From NCBI RefSeq assembly GCF_001571385.1, contig NZ_BCNW01000001.1, positions 1,240,001 through 1,304,000 on the forward strand: a stretch of 64,000 nucleotides of DNA, in the 5' to 3' direction. Shown here piece after piece: positions 13,805-22,949 of this stretch (position 1 is the stretch's first letter; each line of letters begins with the position of its first letter). Under the pieces are notes generated by a model, which saw only the letters and a program-made list of their open reading frames with translations, was not told the DNA's origin and did not search any database. The DNA is from Methanofollis ethanolicus (GTDB lineage: Archaea; Halobacteriota; Methanomicrobia; Methanomicrobiales; Methanofollaceae). The position numbers and the translations under genes were made by a program.

Positions 13805-14221
13805 ATGGTCTACCAGGAAGAGATCACCGTCACCACCCATGGCGAAGGAGAGATCGTCGACCTCACCCTCGCGGTGCGACGGTGCGTCGCCGCAAGCGGC
13901 ACCGTGACCGGCGCCTGCACCCTCTTTCTCATCGGGTCGACCGCCGCCCTCACCACCATCGAATACGAAGACGGCGTCCTCCGCGACCTTGCAGACGCCC
14001 TCGAACGCGTCGCCCCCTCCGGCATCGCCTATGCCCACGACGCACGCTGGGGAGACGGCAACGGCCGCTCGCACGTGCGGGCGTCCCTTGTCGGCCCGTC
14101 GCTCGTCGTCCCTGTCCAGGACGGGGCGTTACGCCTCGGCACCTGGCAGCAGATCGTCCTCCTCGAACTCGACGTCAGGGAGCACCGGGAGCGGACCGTC
14201 CTGTGCACGGTCATCCCCTGA
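13805..14221 (+). CDS. YjbQ/UPF0047 family protein (secondary thiamine-phosphate synthase-like)
   Basis: 138 residues, the normal family size. Recognisable features are the GACTLFLIGSTAALTTIEYEDG segment, HDARWGDGNGRSHVRASLVGPS with the conserved histidine and arginine cluster, and GTWQQIVLLELD near the end. Some members have weak thiamine-phosphate synthase activity, but the true role is unsettled. The frame runs upstream into the CRISPR array; the ATG at 13805 is the first start outside the array and gives the family length. Confidence 0.88.
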   Translation: MVYQEEITVTTHGEGEIVDLTLAVRRCVAASGTVTGACTLFLIGSTAALTTIEYEDGVLRDLADALERVAPSGIAYAHDARWGDGNGRSHVRASLVGPSLVVPVQDGALRLGTWQQIVLLELDVREHRERTVLCTVIP

Positions 14222-14246
14222 AAAAGATAATATACGAAAAAAAAGT

Positions 14247-14510
14247 TCAGTCGAGAGGGATGCTCTCAAGCTGCGAGACAAGTTCCCAGATGCGGGTGCG
14301 GGCGTGAACCGGCATGTTCGGGTCGTTGCTGATCTCGTCAATGGTGGAGATGGCCTCTGCTGCCCTGAACCCGATACTCTTTTCCTCGTTCATAAGAAGG
14401 GTCTTTGTTTCGTCGGCAACCCTGCGGATGTTCCGTGGGATTGTGTTATCTTCGGAAATATGCTGAAGCATCTGGATACAGACATTTATCGTTTCTTGTG
14501 GAGTGGCCAT
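14247..14510 (-). CDS. UPF0147 family small archaeal protein
   Basis: 87 residues, all helical in appearance, matching the archaeal UPF0147 family ([25 protein letters not shown] and the C-terminal [16 protein letters not shown] are typical). The function is unknown; it is conserved across euryarchaeotes. The ATG at 14510 is preferred because a GGTGAT site sits 5 bases upstream; a TTG two codons earlier is possible. It is divergent from the UPF0148 gene across an A+T-rich 73-base promoter gap. Confidence 0.85.
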   Translation of the reverse strand: MATPQETINVCIQMLQHISEDNTIPRNIRRVADETKTLLMNEEKSIGFRAAEAISTIDEISNDPNMPVHARTRIWELVSQLESIPLD

Positions 14511-14583
14511 ACTCAATCACCCTTTATACTATATCATTGCCAGTCTTATATACATTCATTTATCAGAGGAATCGGTGACCCAC
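14511..14583. promoter_or_regulatory. Divergent promoter region
   Basis: A+T-rich gap between two divergent genes, with overlapping TATA-like tracts (TATACTATAT at about 14526 and TTATATACATT at about 14547). It probably drives the UPF0147 gene leftward and the UPF0148 gene rightward. Confidence 0.45.
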
Positions 14584-14937
14584 ATGGCAGAGAAAAAACC
14601 CGAGGACATCATGGCCGAATACCTCCTGAAAGGAGGCAAAATGCTTGCAAAGGAGTGCAAAACATGCGGATCTCCTCTCTTCGAGTACAGGGGGAAGACA
14701 TTCTGCGTTGTCTGTGCCGAGAGAGGTGCGGAGGGTGAGCGCGCCCCGGCGCCCGTCGCAACGCCCGCGACCGCCGCCGTACCCCGGCCTGCAGGGTCGG
14801 CCGAGGCCGGGATCGAAGGGGCGATCGCCTCCCTCTGCGCCCGCGTCGAAGGCGAGCAGGACGAGCGGCGCTGCCTCACCCTTATGGAAGCCGTGCTCGC
14901 CGGTGCCGAGGCCCTCCGGATGCTCCGTCAACCATAA
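14584..14937 (+). CDS. UPF0148/Sjogren autoantigen-1 (p27)-like zinc-ribbon protein
   Basis: 117 residues. An N-terminal helix (MAEKKPEDIMAEYLLKGGKM) is followed by a zinc ribbon with CKTCGSPLFEYRGKTFCVVC (two CxxC pairs), diagnostic of the family that includes human SSSCA1. The middle is an alanine/proline-rich linker and the C-terminus is a helix. The function in archaea is unknown. The start follows GGTGA with 6-base spacing. The stop overlaps the 3' end of the convergent hef gene by 10 bases. Confidence 0.85.
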   Translation: MAEKKPEDIMAEYLLKGGKMLAKECKTCGSPLFEYRGKTFCVVCAERGAEGERAPAPVATPATAAVPRPAGSAEAGIEGAIASLCARVEGEQDERRCLTLMEAVLAGAEALRMLRQP

Positions 14938-17156
14938 GGGCGGCGACTGAGGTCAAGGATCGTCCCGGCAGTCTTCTCTCCGATCCCCTTCACCTTCATC
15001 AGGTCCTCTTTTTCCGCGTCGATGACCGCTTGCACAGACCCGAAATGTTCGAGGAGAGCCCGGGCACTCTTCAGCCCGACCTCGGGGAAGGCGGCGATCA
15101 CGTTCTCCTGCTGCTCGACTGCAGTTGCAAAAGTCTTTCCCGACGGCAACTTCCGCTCACCGCCCCCTTCGCTTTCCTCGCGCTTTGCGAGCACGGCGAG
15201 CATCTCCGCGGTCTCCTCGGCCGACCGCGTGAAGAGGACAGAGACCCCCATCCCCACCGTGATCGCTGCAAGGGCACCCCGGATCGCATTCGGATGGATG
15301 TCCCGCGCCGCATACAGGTCGCCCTCGCCCTCGACGATCAGCACCGGCCTCACCGCCGCGGCCGCCAGCTCCCGCACCTGCCCGAGGAGGTCACGCTCGA
15401 CCAGAGTGTCCGCGAAGTCCTGCACCGTCTTCCTCTCGACAAGGATGCGGTCGCCGACGGCATAGTCACCGACCTCCAGGCGCGTCAGGGTGACCCGAAG
15501 CCCGAGGTCTGAGAGAGTCTCGGCGACGCGGGACGCCATCTCCCGGTCGTCCACCGTGATCGCCGGTCCCGACGGTGCCGGTGCGGGCGGCGCGGCAAAT
15601 GCCCCGATGCTCATCTGGACAGGAGCGGGCGCGCCGGAATCCCTGAGTTTGCGGATACCCTTGATCATCGCCTTCTCTCTCTGCTGGGAGACGAAGCGGT
15701 AGACCTCGTCCGACGTACCCTTCGTGGTGAGGACGACGATCCTGCCGGCGCCGCTCCTGCCGGTCCTCCCCTTCCTCTGGATACTTCTGATCTCCGACGG
15801 GACCGCCTCGTAGAAGACGACAAGGTCGGTCGACGGGACGTCGAGACCCTCCTCGCCGACCGACGTCGAGACGATCGCCGGGAACTCCCCCTCCCTGAAC
15901 CTCTTCAGGACATCGATCTGCTGCTTCTGGGAGAGCCCCTTCTCCGCGTCACGGGACGCTTGCCCGACAAAACGCTCGGCATGAATGCCGGCGTCGGCGA
16001 GGGCGCCGACGAGGAGGCCGACCGTGTCCCGGAAACTTGCAAAGAGGATCGTCCGGCTCTCCGGGTGCTCCCGCGCCTGTTCTGCGACAAGAGAAACGGC
16101 CAGCCCGACCTTGGGGTGGAGTTCGCCGTCCCACGACGCCGCCCGGTCGCAGAGACGCTGGAAGACCGGGTCGGCTGCAAGACGTATGCTTGCCTTTGTC
16201 CCGCTCCCCGACCTCCCCTCGGACGCGAGTTTTTCGAGGTACGCGGTGAGGACGCGACTCCCCTGCGCCTCGGCAAGGGAGACGGCGTGGCGGAGTTTCA
16301 TCAATTCGGCATAGATCGAGGCCGCCATGAAACCCGCCTGGTCGCGCTGTGCGATCCGTCCCTGGATCTCGGCGTTGAGACGGTTGAGAGCCTTCATGGA
16401 GAGTTTGTCCCGGACAGGGGCGTGGAACTCGGCCCTGTTCAGGGCGGCCAGGCGGGAATCGAGGAGGATGTTCAGGTCGGCGATGGCAAGGCCAAGTTCG
16501 CCGGGCAGGTCCACCGAGAGGTACTCCATCTCCCGCTCGTGGACGTACGGGCGGACGTCGGCGTCTGACTCGGTCCTCGTCTCGACCTGCACGACGCCGA
16601 GGTTTTCCATCACCTCCTCCACCTTCCCGTGGTCGCCGCCCGGACTTGCGGTCATCGCAAGGAGGAGGGGTTTTGCCGCCGTCGATAGGTAACGCCGGGC
16701 AAGAAAGACATAGGCATAGTTCCCGACCGCCCGGTGGCACTCGTCCACGACGAGGAGAGTGACATCGTCGAGCGAGTACCTCCCCGCGATCAGGTCGTTC
16801 TTGATCACTTGCGGCGTCGCAAAGATTGCCTGCGCACCGTCCCACGCCATTTTCCGGTCGTCGGGGCCGGTGGCGCCGGTGAAGATCGCACAGGCGCCCT
16901 CAGGCAGGGCGAGGCGCTCGGAGAAATAGCGGAGGTGCTGTTCGACCAGGGGCTTTGTCGGCGCGAGGACGAGCAGCCTCCCCCCCTCGCGGTACAGCCG
17001 CGACGCCGCCACGATCAGGGCGACGGCGGTCTTCCCGAGACCCGTCGGGAGGACCACCATCGTGTGGGCGTCCATCGCCTTCAGGGCGATGGCGAGTTGA
17101 TAACGCCGCTCCTCCAGGCTTTCCGGCCTGATGAGGGGGTGGGTGAGGTAGTTCAT
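14928..17156 (-). CDS. hef: Hef helicase-nuclease (archaeal FANCM/XPF homolog)
   Basis: 742 residues. N-terminal SF2 helicase: Walker A LPTGLGKT (36-43), DECH box (138-141), ASFRD and QRKGRTGRSG motifs. The C-terminal half is an XPF-type nuclease with ERKTVQD at 574-580, then a helix-hairpin-helix tail (GLKSARALLEHFGS, VKGIGEKTAGTI). Hef processes stalled replication forks and Holliday-like structures and binds PCNA. Both enzymatic halves appear intact. Its ATG overlaps the glyS stop codon (ATGA), so glyS and hef are co-expressed on the minus strand. Confidence 0.95.
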   Translation of the reverse strand: MNYLTHPLIRPESLEERRYQLAIALKAMDAHTMVVLPTGLGKTAVALIVAASRLYREGGRLLVLAPTKPLVEQHLRYFSERLALPEGACAIFTGATGPDDRKMAWDGAQAIFATPQVIKNDLIAGRYSLDDVTLLVVDECHRAVGNYAYVFLARRYLSTAAKPLLLAMTASPGGDHGKVEEVMENLGVVQVETRTESDADVRPYVHEREMEYLSVDLPGELGLAIADLNILLDSRLAALNRAEFHAPVRDKLSMKALNRLNAEIQGRIAQRDQAGFMAASIYAELMKLRHAVSLAEAQGSRVLTAYLEKLASEGRSGSGTKASIRLAADPVFQRLCDRAASWDGELHPKVGLAVSLVAEQAREHPESRTILFASFRDTVGLLVGALADAGIHAERFVGQASRDAEKGLSQKQQIDVLKRFREGEFPAIVSTSVGEEGLDVPSTDLVVFYEAVPSEIRSIQRKGRTGRSGAGRIVVLTTKGTSDEVYRFVSQQREKAMIKGIRKLRDSGAPAPVQMSIGAFAAPPAPAPSGPAITVDDREMASRVAETLSDLGLRVTLTRLEVGDYAVGDRILVERKTVQDFADTLVERDLLGQVRELAAAAVRPVLIVEGEGDLYAARDIHPNAIRGALAAITVGMGVSVLFTRSAEETAEMLAVLAKREESEGGGERKLPSGKTFATAVEQQENVIAAFPEVGLKSARALLEHFGSVQAVIDAEKEDLMKVKGIGEKTAGTILDLSRRPYG

Positions 17157-18877
17157 GCCTGTTTCAGGTCTGCAAACCGCGTGTGACCGGAGACGAGCGA
17201 CATGAGCGTTGCATGAACGTCGGCGATCGGGAGGCGCACCTGCTCCATGGAGTCGCGGTCGCGCAGGGTGACCGTGCCCTTCTCCTTCGTCTCGTAGTCG
17301 ATGGTGACGGCAAAGGGAGTCCCGATCTCATCCTGGCGGCGGTACCGCCTGCCAATGGCACCGTTGTCATCGTAGTCGGCAAGGATGCCGCCGTCCTGGA
17401 GGTCGAGGGCGATCTCCCGCGCCGTGGCGTCGAGGCCGTCCTTGTTCACGAGTGGGAAGACGGCAACCTGGACCGGGGCGACACAGGGTGCGAAGTGCAA
17501 CACGCGCCTCTCCTCGCCCTCGACCATCTCCTCGCCGTAGGCGTGTTCGAGGACGCCGTAGATCATCCTGTCGATACCGTACGAGGGCTCGATGACATGA
17601 GGCCGCACCTCGACGCCGCGGACCTCGACCTCCTCCTCGCTGACAGTGTAGAGGTCACCGGGGATGTGGTAGGTCTCACCGTCGACGACAACATCGGCGC
17701 CGTCAGGGCCGGGCGCGGCCTCTGCAAGGGCGTCGGCGATCTTCTTCGCCTTACCGCGGTACTTCGGCCCGAGAGTGCCCATGTCCGCGACGATCCGCAA
17801 CCTCTTCTCCTTCCGTGCCTCGGCGAAGGGGACGAAGACGGTCATGGAGTCGCCGCTCTCCTTCGAATGAGCGCGCAGGTCGTAGTCTGTCCTGTCCGCG
17901 ATGCCGACTGTCTCGACCCAGCCAAAGCGGTCGGAGAGAACCTCGGCGTCCCAGCAGTCGATCGCATAGTGCGCCCTCTCGTCGGGCAGGTGCTGCCTGA
18001 AACGCATCCGTGCGGGGTCGATCCCGATGGTGACCAGGAGCTCGTGGGTGAGGGCCAGGTAGTACGCGATATACTCGTTGGCGATGATCCCCTCGTCCAC
18101 CGCCTCGCGCATCGTCTTCGTGATCGCGGGCAGATCTTTCTGCTGCTGCTCGATCCCCCAGAGATCGACTGTATAGTCGGCATAGCGGGAGAAATTCGGG
18201 TGTCTCTTCTCCTCGGGGTGGACGAAGATCTCGGCCTCGGCCTGGGTGAACTCGCGCAGGCGGATCATGCCCTGCCTGGGAGAGATCTCGTTCCTGTACG
18301 ACTTGCCGATCTGGACCGCACCGAAGGGGAGTTTCATCCGGTAAAAGCGGGAGAGACGGGAGAAGTCGGTGAACATGCCCTGCGCCGTCTCAGGCCGCAG
18401 GTATCCCCGCCTCTGCGAACCCGGACCGATCGTCGTCTGGAACATCAGGTTGAAGTCGAAGACCTCGACGCTGCCGAAGACTTCGTCGCAGGCCGGGCAC
18501 CTGGCAGGAGCGACAGCCTTCGCAAGATCCTCTTTCGAGAGAATACCGGCGTTGTGGATGCCGCAAGCCTCGGCAAGGTGGTCGGCCCGGAAGTACTCGT
18601 TGCAGTGGGGGCACTGGCACATCTTGTCGGCGAAGCCCTTCACATGCCCGGAGGCAACATATATAGATTCTGTCCCGACGGTCGGGCACTCGATCTCGTA
18701 GTAGCCCTCCCTGATGACATAGTAATGCCTCCAGATCGCCTCGATCCGGCGTTTCATCATCGCACCGAGGGGGCCGTAATCGATGAACCCTGCAACCGCA
18801 CCATAGACTTCTGCGGAGGGCCAGACAAAACCGCGGCGTTTTGCCAGCTCTATGACTTTATCGTAGATATCACTCAC
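17153..18877 (-). CDS. glyS: Glycyl-tRNA synthetase, class II dimeric type
   Basis: 574 residues. It has the archaeal/eukaryotic GlyRS N-terminus (LAKRRGFVWPSAEVYGAVAGFIDYGPLG), zinc-binding cysteine pairs (CQCPHC and CPAC), motif 2 QIGKSYRNEISPRQGMIRLREFTQAEAE, and motif 3 EPSYGIDRMIYGVLEHAY. The C-terminal anticodon-binding domain is complete. It charges tRNA-Gly. The gene is immediately upstream of hef with a 3-base overlap. The start at 18877 has an A+T-rich promoter region (CTATACTATTTAAA at about 18890-18905) just upstream. Confidence 0.97.
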   Translation of the reverse strand: MSDIYDKVIELAKRRGFVWPSAEVYGAVAGFIDYGPLGAMMKRRIEAIWRHYYVIREGYYEIECPTVGTESIYVASGHVKGFADKMCQCPHCNEYFRADHLAEACGIHNAGILSKEDLAKAVAPARCPACDEVFGSVEVFDFNLMFQTTIGPGSQRRGYLRPETAQGMFTDFSRLSRFYRMKLPFGAVQIGKSYRNEISPRQGMIRLREFTQAEAEIFVHPEEKRHPNFSRYADYTVDLWGIEQQQKDLPAITKTMREAVDEGIIANEYIAYYLALTHELLVTIGIDPARMRFRQHLPDERAHYAIDCWDAEVLSDRFGWVETVGIADRTDYDLRAHSKESGDSMTVFVPFAEARKEKRLRIVADMGTLGPKYRGKAKKIADALAEAAPGPDGADVVVDGETYHIPGDLYTVSEEEVEVRGVEVRPHVIEPSYGIDRMIYGVLEHAYGEEMVEGEERRVLHFAPCVAPVQVAVFPLVNKDGLDATAREIALDLQDGGILADYDDNGAIGRRYRRQDEIGTPFAVTIDYETKEKGTVTLRDRDSMEQVRLPIADVHATLMSLVSGHTRFADLKQA

Positions 18878-19301
18878 TGCAATCAGTCCCGCTATACTAT
18901 TTAAACTGGGAGATTAAAAAGCCACTTTTCTGCGATATCATCTGATGAGCAAAGGCCAATCCCCATAGAGAGACAGCGCCGCATGGGGCCTGTGTGCTCT
19001 TCGGCACTATCTTTATGGGGCGAGAGAAAGAACGTATCCTCAGAGTTTTGGCCGTGTTTCCTTACTTATTAAGGGGAACAGGGCCCCTCCAGGAACTGGT
19101 TGCCTGCGCGAGAATCCGGAAATCGGCGGATATAATGAGGTAATTATAAACCTTACTTTTTTTGACGAAAGGTGTTTAGATAGTCTGATAAAAAAAATAA
19201 GACTCATAGCTCCCTAAATCTACAGGGATCCAAAAATGTTCAATTGATAATAATTAAATATCATGAGGCGTATTGTTATGCAGACCTAGTGTGGTATTGC
19301 C
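18878..19301. other. 424-base intergenic region, no gene recognised
   Basis: The region separates divergent glyS and the 202-residue protein gene. The left end holds the glyS promoter. Near 18985-19020 an ATGGGG/CCCCAT-type pair could form a stem. Around 19140-19160 GGATATAATGAGGTAATTATAAACC gives TATA-like elements, and 19175-19280 is A+T-rich with more TATA candidates. A small RNA is possible in 18940-19060, but I see no family signature. Confidence 0.4.
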
Positions 19302-19910
19302 ATGCCAGCAGACAAGAGAAAAAAGGAACTCCTTGCACTCTTCCAGGACATCACCAGCAAGACGGAGATAGTCGAGCCGATGAAGAAGATCCATGGGAGT
19401 CTCAGGGACCGCGATGCGGTTGGTCGCGAGGTCGCACTGATCATGCGCGAGATTCTGGATCTGGGGTTCTTCCAGACCAAACTCTCCCCCCGCCAGCTTG
19501 CGACTCTGGTCATCTCCTTCAATGAAGAGAGAAACGACACCGAAATCGCGCGTGAACTCGGCAATGAGAAACTTGCAAAGACTGTGGCGCGGGCACGCGT
19601 GAGGCTGAAGCTCTTCAGGGACTCGGACTTCGACATGCCTTTCGACCGGAAGTACCTCTCCGAGCTGGTCGCATCGGAGAAGACGATGAACGAGATCTCG
19701 GCACTTCTCGGGATCAGTTCCTCGTCCCTCAGGGAATACCGGCACGTGATCGCCATGGAAGAGGACGCAACGCTCGACCCCTTCTTGGAGCGGATCAAGG
19801 ACGTCCTCGAAGACCGCGACCTCACCGAGCAGATGACCCGCGGCCTCGTCAATGACGGCCTTTCTGAAGCGATCGATGCGACAGAAGCCGAACTGATCGA
19901 CGTGACCTGA
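19302..19910 (+). CDS. Conserved euryarchaeal protein with winged-helix-like C-terminal part
   Basis: 202 residues, charged and helical. An N-terminal region (DKRKKELLALFQDITSKTEIVEPMKKIHGSL) is followed by a helical segment containing NEERNDTEIARELGNEKLAKTVARARVRL, which looks like a helix-turn-helix. A second TMNEISALLGISSSSLREYR stretch is similar to sigma/HTH recognition helices. It resembles haloarchaeal proteins annotated as conditioned-medium-induced protein 4; I recall this rather than having shown it. A role in DNA binding is inferred only. An oligo-T terminator follows at 19940. Confidence 0.75.
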   Translation: MPADKRKKELLALFQDITSKTEIVEPMKKIHGSLRDRDAVGREVALIMREILDLGFFQTKLSPRQLATLVISFNEERNDTEIARELGNEKLAKTVARARVRLKLFRDSDFDMPFDRKYLSELVASEKTMNEISALLGISSSSLREYRHVIAMEEDATLDPFLERIKDVLEDRDLTEQMTRGLVNDGLSEAIDATEAELIDVT

Positions 19911-19939
19911 ACGAATCTCGCGACCACCCGACCACCCCC

Positions 19940-19946
19940 TTTTTTT
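19940..19946 (+). terminator. Oligo-T terminator
   Basis: A run of seven T residues lies 30 bases after the stop codon of the HTH-like gene and 24 bases before the next start. Confidence 0.4.
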
Positions 19947-19969
19947 ATTCCCGGTACAGACGGGAGTGC

Positions 19970-20641
19970 ATGAAGATCACATGGCCTGGTCATGCCTGCT
20001 TCCTCCTTGAGGGCAGCAGGAGCGTACTGATCGATCCGTTCGTGCCGTCCGGCCCTATCAGGGCCGTACCTGACATCGTGGCAGTAACCCACGGACATGC
20101 CGATCACCTCGGCGAAGCCGTGCGCTTCGGAAAACCGACCGTGGCAATGAACGAGATCGCGAAGTACCTGCGGGACCGGGGCGTGCCCGCAGAACCGATG
20201 AACATCGGCGGCACGATCGAGGTGGAGGGCGTCTCTTTCACGATGACCCCGGCGCTGCACTCCTCCTGGCTGGAGGAAGCGGGCGGCGGCTATTACGGTG
20301 GAGTGGCCGCGGGTTTCGTTGTCAGGATGGACGGTGTCAATGTCTACCACGCGGGGGACACCGGCCTCTTCTCTGACATGAAACTCGTTCACGACCTCTA
20401 CCGCCCCGACGTCGCCCTCCTCCCTGTTGGGGGACGGTACACAATGGGGCCACAGGAAGCGATGATGGCCGCGGAGTTTGTCGGTGCGCCGACGGTCATC
20501 CCGATGCACTACAACTCCTTCCCTGCGATCGAGCAGGACCTCACCGGCTTCAAGGCGGCAATCGAGCGGACGACCGATATGAAGGTTGTCATTCTCGAAC
20601 CGGGCGGAAGCGTCGAGGTGGGGGAGGAGAGAGGATACTGA
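19970..20641 (+). CDS. UPF0173 metallo-beta-lactamase-fold metal-dependent hydrolase
   Basis: 223 residues, normal for the UPF0173 family. It carries the metal-binding HGHADH motif (41-46), then HSS around residue 101, the HAGDT motif in the middle, and PMHYNSFP near the C-terminus. These supply the two-metal site of the lactamase fold. The substrate is unknown. It is a single gene followed by a hairpin terminator. Confidence 0.9.
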   Translation: MKITWPGHACFLLEGSRSVLIDPFVPSGPIRAVPDIVAVTHGHADHLGEAVRFGKPTVAMNEIAKYLRDRGVPAEPMNIGGTIEVEGVSFTMTPALHSSWLEEAGGGYYGGVAAGFVVRMDGVNVYHAGDTGLFSDMKLVHDLYRPDVALLPVGGRYTMGPQEAMMAAEFVGAPTVIPMHYNSFPAIEQDLTGFKAAIERTTDMKVVILEPGGSVEVGEERGY

Positions 20642-20661
20642 AGGGAAAATGAAAGAAACGG

Positions 20662-20695
20662 ACGCAGGTTGGGAAGACCCCTGCGTATTTTTTTT
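20662..20695 (+). terminator. Hairpin plus oligo-T terminator
   Basis: ACGCAGG (20662-20668) pairs with CCTGCGT (20680-20686) and is followed by eight T residues (20688-20695), a bacterial-style intrinsic terminator after the UPF0173 gene. Confidence 0.6.
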
Positions 20696-20766
20696 CTCTA
20701 TCGTGGTGGTCGCCGGAGGACGACTCGAAGGACGCAATCCGGGCACATCAAAGACCTGAGGTTCGA

Positions 20767-21549
20767 TTATTTCCGTGCAAAAACATTGATCCGTCTGAAC
20801 GTCTCAAAACACCTGCCGTCTTCGCCCTCTGTCCGTTCGATCATCCTTCCGATCATCTCTGCCCTGAAATCTTCCCTGACATCGGCATCAGGGATGTACT
20901 GCAAAAAAGGCACCAGTGACGGCTGATCGATCCAGCGTATCATCTCATCTTCATCGCGGAAATATCGGTCTGCGTTTTCGTCCCAGACCCTGAACTCAGA
21001 ATATAACGCGGCAGAACCGATACGCTCATACTCCTTCGTACCCGGCATATACCAGGGCCACTCGAAATTCCTGAAATAATGACAGAATTCATCCTGCCGC
21101 ATCGCCTCCCTGACGACGGTGATGAAATGAGAACAGTTCCCATCCCCTGCAAAATTAAATCTGAGTATTCCACCTTCTTTGAGGGCGGCATAGCAGTTTT
21201 TCAACAGTTTATCATGATCCTTCACCCAGTGTAACGCGGCGTTGGATATGATGACCGAAAAAGTCTCCCTATAGTCGAGATCATCGATATCCTGAAGTTT
21301 GAATTCAAGACCTGGCGTTTCATACTCGCGGGCTTTTGCGATCATGCCGTCGGATGCATCGATGCCTATCACTCGCCCCTGCCCGATGCGCTCTTTGATC
21401 ATTCGCGTCAGGAAACCATCGCCGCATCCCAGGTCGAGGACGACATCATCATCTCTGAAGTCGATGGATTCGATCAGTTTTGTTCCCCATTCTTTCTGAG
21501 GCTTCGAGGCTTTCAGATATTTGCGGCCATCAAAATCATATCCCGTCAT
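20767..21549 (-). CDS. Class I SAM-dependent methyltransferase (trans-aconitate methyltransferase-like)
   Basis: 260 residues. Motif I DLGCGDG (39-45) binds SAM, followed by VIGIDASDGMI (motif II acidic residue), LQDIDDLDY and FSVIISNAALHWVKDHDKLLKNCYAALKEGG, which strongly resembles trans-aconitate and related small-molecule methyltransferases. The natural substrate cannot be told. The gene is clearly less G+C-rich than its neighbours, with many A/T third positions, which suggests recent transfer. It is convergent with the UPF0173 gene. Confidence 0.85.
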   Translation of the reverse strand: MTGYDFDGRKYLKASKPQKEWGTKLIESIDFRDDDVVLDLGCGDGFLTRMIKERIGQGRVIGIDASDGMIAKAREYETPGLEFKLQDIDDLDYRETFSVIISNAALHWVKDHDKLLKNCYAALKEGGILRFNFAGDGNCSHFITVVREAMRQDEFCHYFRNFEWPWYMPGTKEYERIGSAALYSEFRVWDENADRYFRDEDEMIRWIDQPSLVPFLQYIPDADVREDFRAEMIGRMIERTEGEDGRCFETFRRINVFARK

Positions 21550-21767
21550 CCTTTCTCCAGGTAGAGAGATCGTGAAATGAGGGAAATAAACTTTGTAGAA
21601 ATAGTGTTCCCGGAGAAGGCGATCGTTCGGCGTCTCACAACCCCGTTCAGGATGGACAAGGCCATCTCAATGCGGAGGTGCACGTAACGTGAGCGAGAGA
21701 TCGAAAATTTCACCGACAGGGAGTGACACGTCGGGGAAGAAAATTCACAGCGCCCAAAAAAAAAGAT

Positions 21768-22949
21768 TTAGAAATCGGTCATCACGCGGAACTGGTCGAT
21801 CTCCTCGGAGTTCATCCTGCTGAGGACCTCCTCGGTAGCGCGGCGGATGTCCTTGCTTGCGGTGATTGCACGGCCGACGACAAGGATGTCTGCGCCCGAT
21901 GCAATCGCCTTCGGCACGACTTCCGCCCTGACCCCGCCGGCGGTTGCGACAAGGAGCTTGCCGCCCGCTGCCTTCTTGATCTCCGGGATGTTGCCCCAGG
22001 AGTATTCCTGCCCCTCGGTGTCGATAGCGCGGTGGAGTTCCACGATGTCGGGCTTGACCTTCAGGGAGGCGATGAGGGCGACCGGGTCCTTGACATTGAG
22101 CATGTCGATGACCGAGTAGATACCGGTCTTCTTCGTCTCCTCGATCGCCTTCTCGATGGTGGCGTTCGGTGCGAGACCGGAGATGACGACGGCGTCGGCA
22201 CCGGCGTCCGAGGCCATCCGTGCTTCGAGGTTGCCGGTGTCGAGAGTCTTGAGGTCGGCGATGATGAACGCAGTCGGGCGGATCTTCCTGATCTCGCCGA
22301 GAACATTGAGGCCGAACTGCTTGATCAGAGGCGTGCCTGCCTCGAAGACCACATGGTCGTTTTCAGGGACGGCAGTGAGCACGGCTTCGACCCTCTTCAT
22401 GTCCACGAGGTCCATAGCGACCTGGAGGTACGGCGGGTTCCAGAGGCGCTGCACCTTGAAGCCCATAACCGCGTGGGCGGCCCGGTCCTTCTCGAAGAGA
22501 AGGGTCTCGGTGTCAGGGAACTTCTGGAGAGCGCGGCGGATCGCAAGCTTGGTTGCGCCGTAGTTGGAGCGGTAGATCTTGTTGTAGTCCTTTGCCTCGG
22601 GCGCAATGAAGACCGACGCAAGGATGACAGTCTCATCGAGGTCGATACCCTCGAAGACACCCTCCTCAACAGAGTCGGCGACAGCCTTCGCGACGGCGGC
22701 CTGGGCCGGACCGAAGATCTCTTTCACCTGTTCGCCCGTCTTCAGGGTCACCTTCGGGATGATGAGGGTGACGGGCTTGGTGAGAAGGTTCGGGCGGATG
22801 ACCGCAAGGAGCGGGGTGTGGCCTGCGGAAAGCTGAGAAATGCTGTTCGCAAAGGCCATCCCGACCGGACCCTGCTTGTCCCCCATGACAAGGTCGATGT
22901 GCGCGAGTTCCGCGCCGGTTCCTACAAGAGCTTCACCTATAAGATACAT
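21768..22949 (-). CDS. fae-hps: Bifunctional formaldehyde-activating enzyme / 3-hexulose-6-phosphate synthase
   Basis: 393 residues. The N-terminal Fae domain (about 1-160) has the catalytic His17 in AHIDLVMGDK. It condenses formaldehyde with tetrahydromethanopterin. The C-terminal Hps domain (about 165-393) is an orotidine decarboxylase-fold barrel with IIADLKTLDTGNLEA and VATAGGVRAEVV. In methanogens the fusion runs toward pentose phosphate synthesis, with Hps making ribulose 5-phosphate plus formaldehyde and Fae trapping the formaldehyde. The frame extends upstream to 23345, but MYLIGEALVG at 22949 is the family start. Confidence 0.95.
   Translation of the reverse strand: MYLIGEALVGTGAELAHIDLVMGDKQGPVGMAFANSISQLSAGHTPLLAVIRPNLLTKPVTLIIPKVTLKTGEQVKEIFGPAQAAVAKAVADSVEEGVFEGIDLDETVILASVFIAPEAKDYNKIYRSNYGATKLAIRRALQKFPDTETLLFEKDRAAHAVMGFKVQRLWNPPYLQVAMDLVDMKRVEAVLTAVPENDHVVFEAGTPLIKQFGLNVLGEIRKIRPTAFIIADLKTLDTGNLEARMASDAGADAVVISGLAPNATIEKAIEETKKTGIYSVIDMLNVKDPVALIASLKVKPDIVELHRAIDTEGQEYSWGNIPEIKKAAGGKLLVATAGGVRAEVVPKAIASGADILVVGRAITASKDIRRATEEVLSRMNSEEIDQFRVMTDF

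Noticed and set aside
18940-19060. Possible box C/D sRNA (CTGATGAGC near 18950)
   Set aside because: A box-C-like element is present, but no convincing C'/D'/D set or guide was found.
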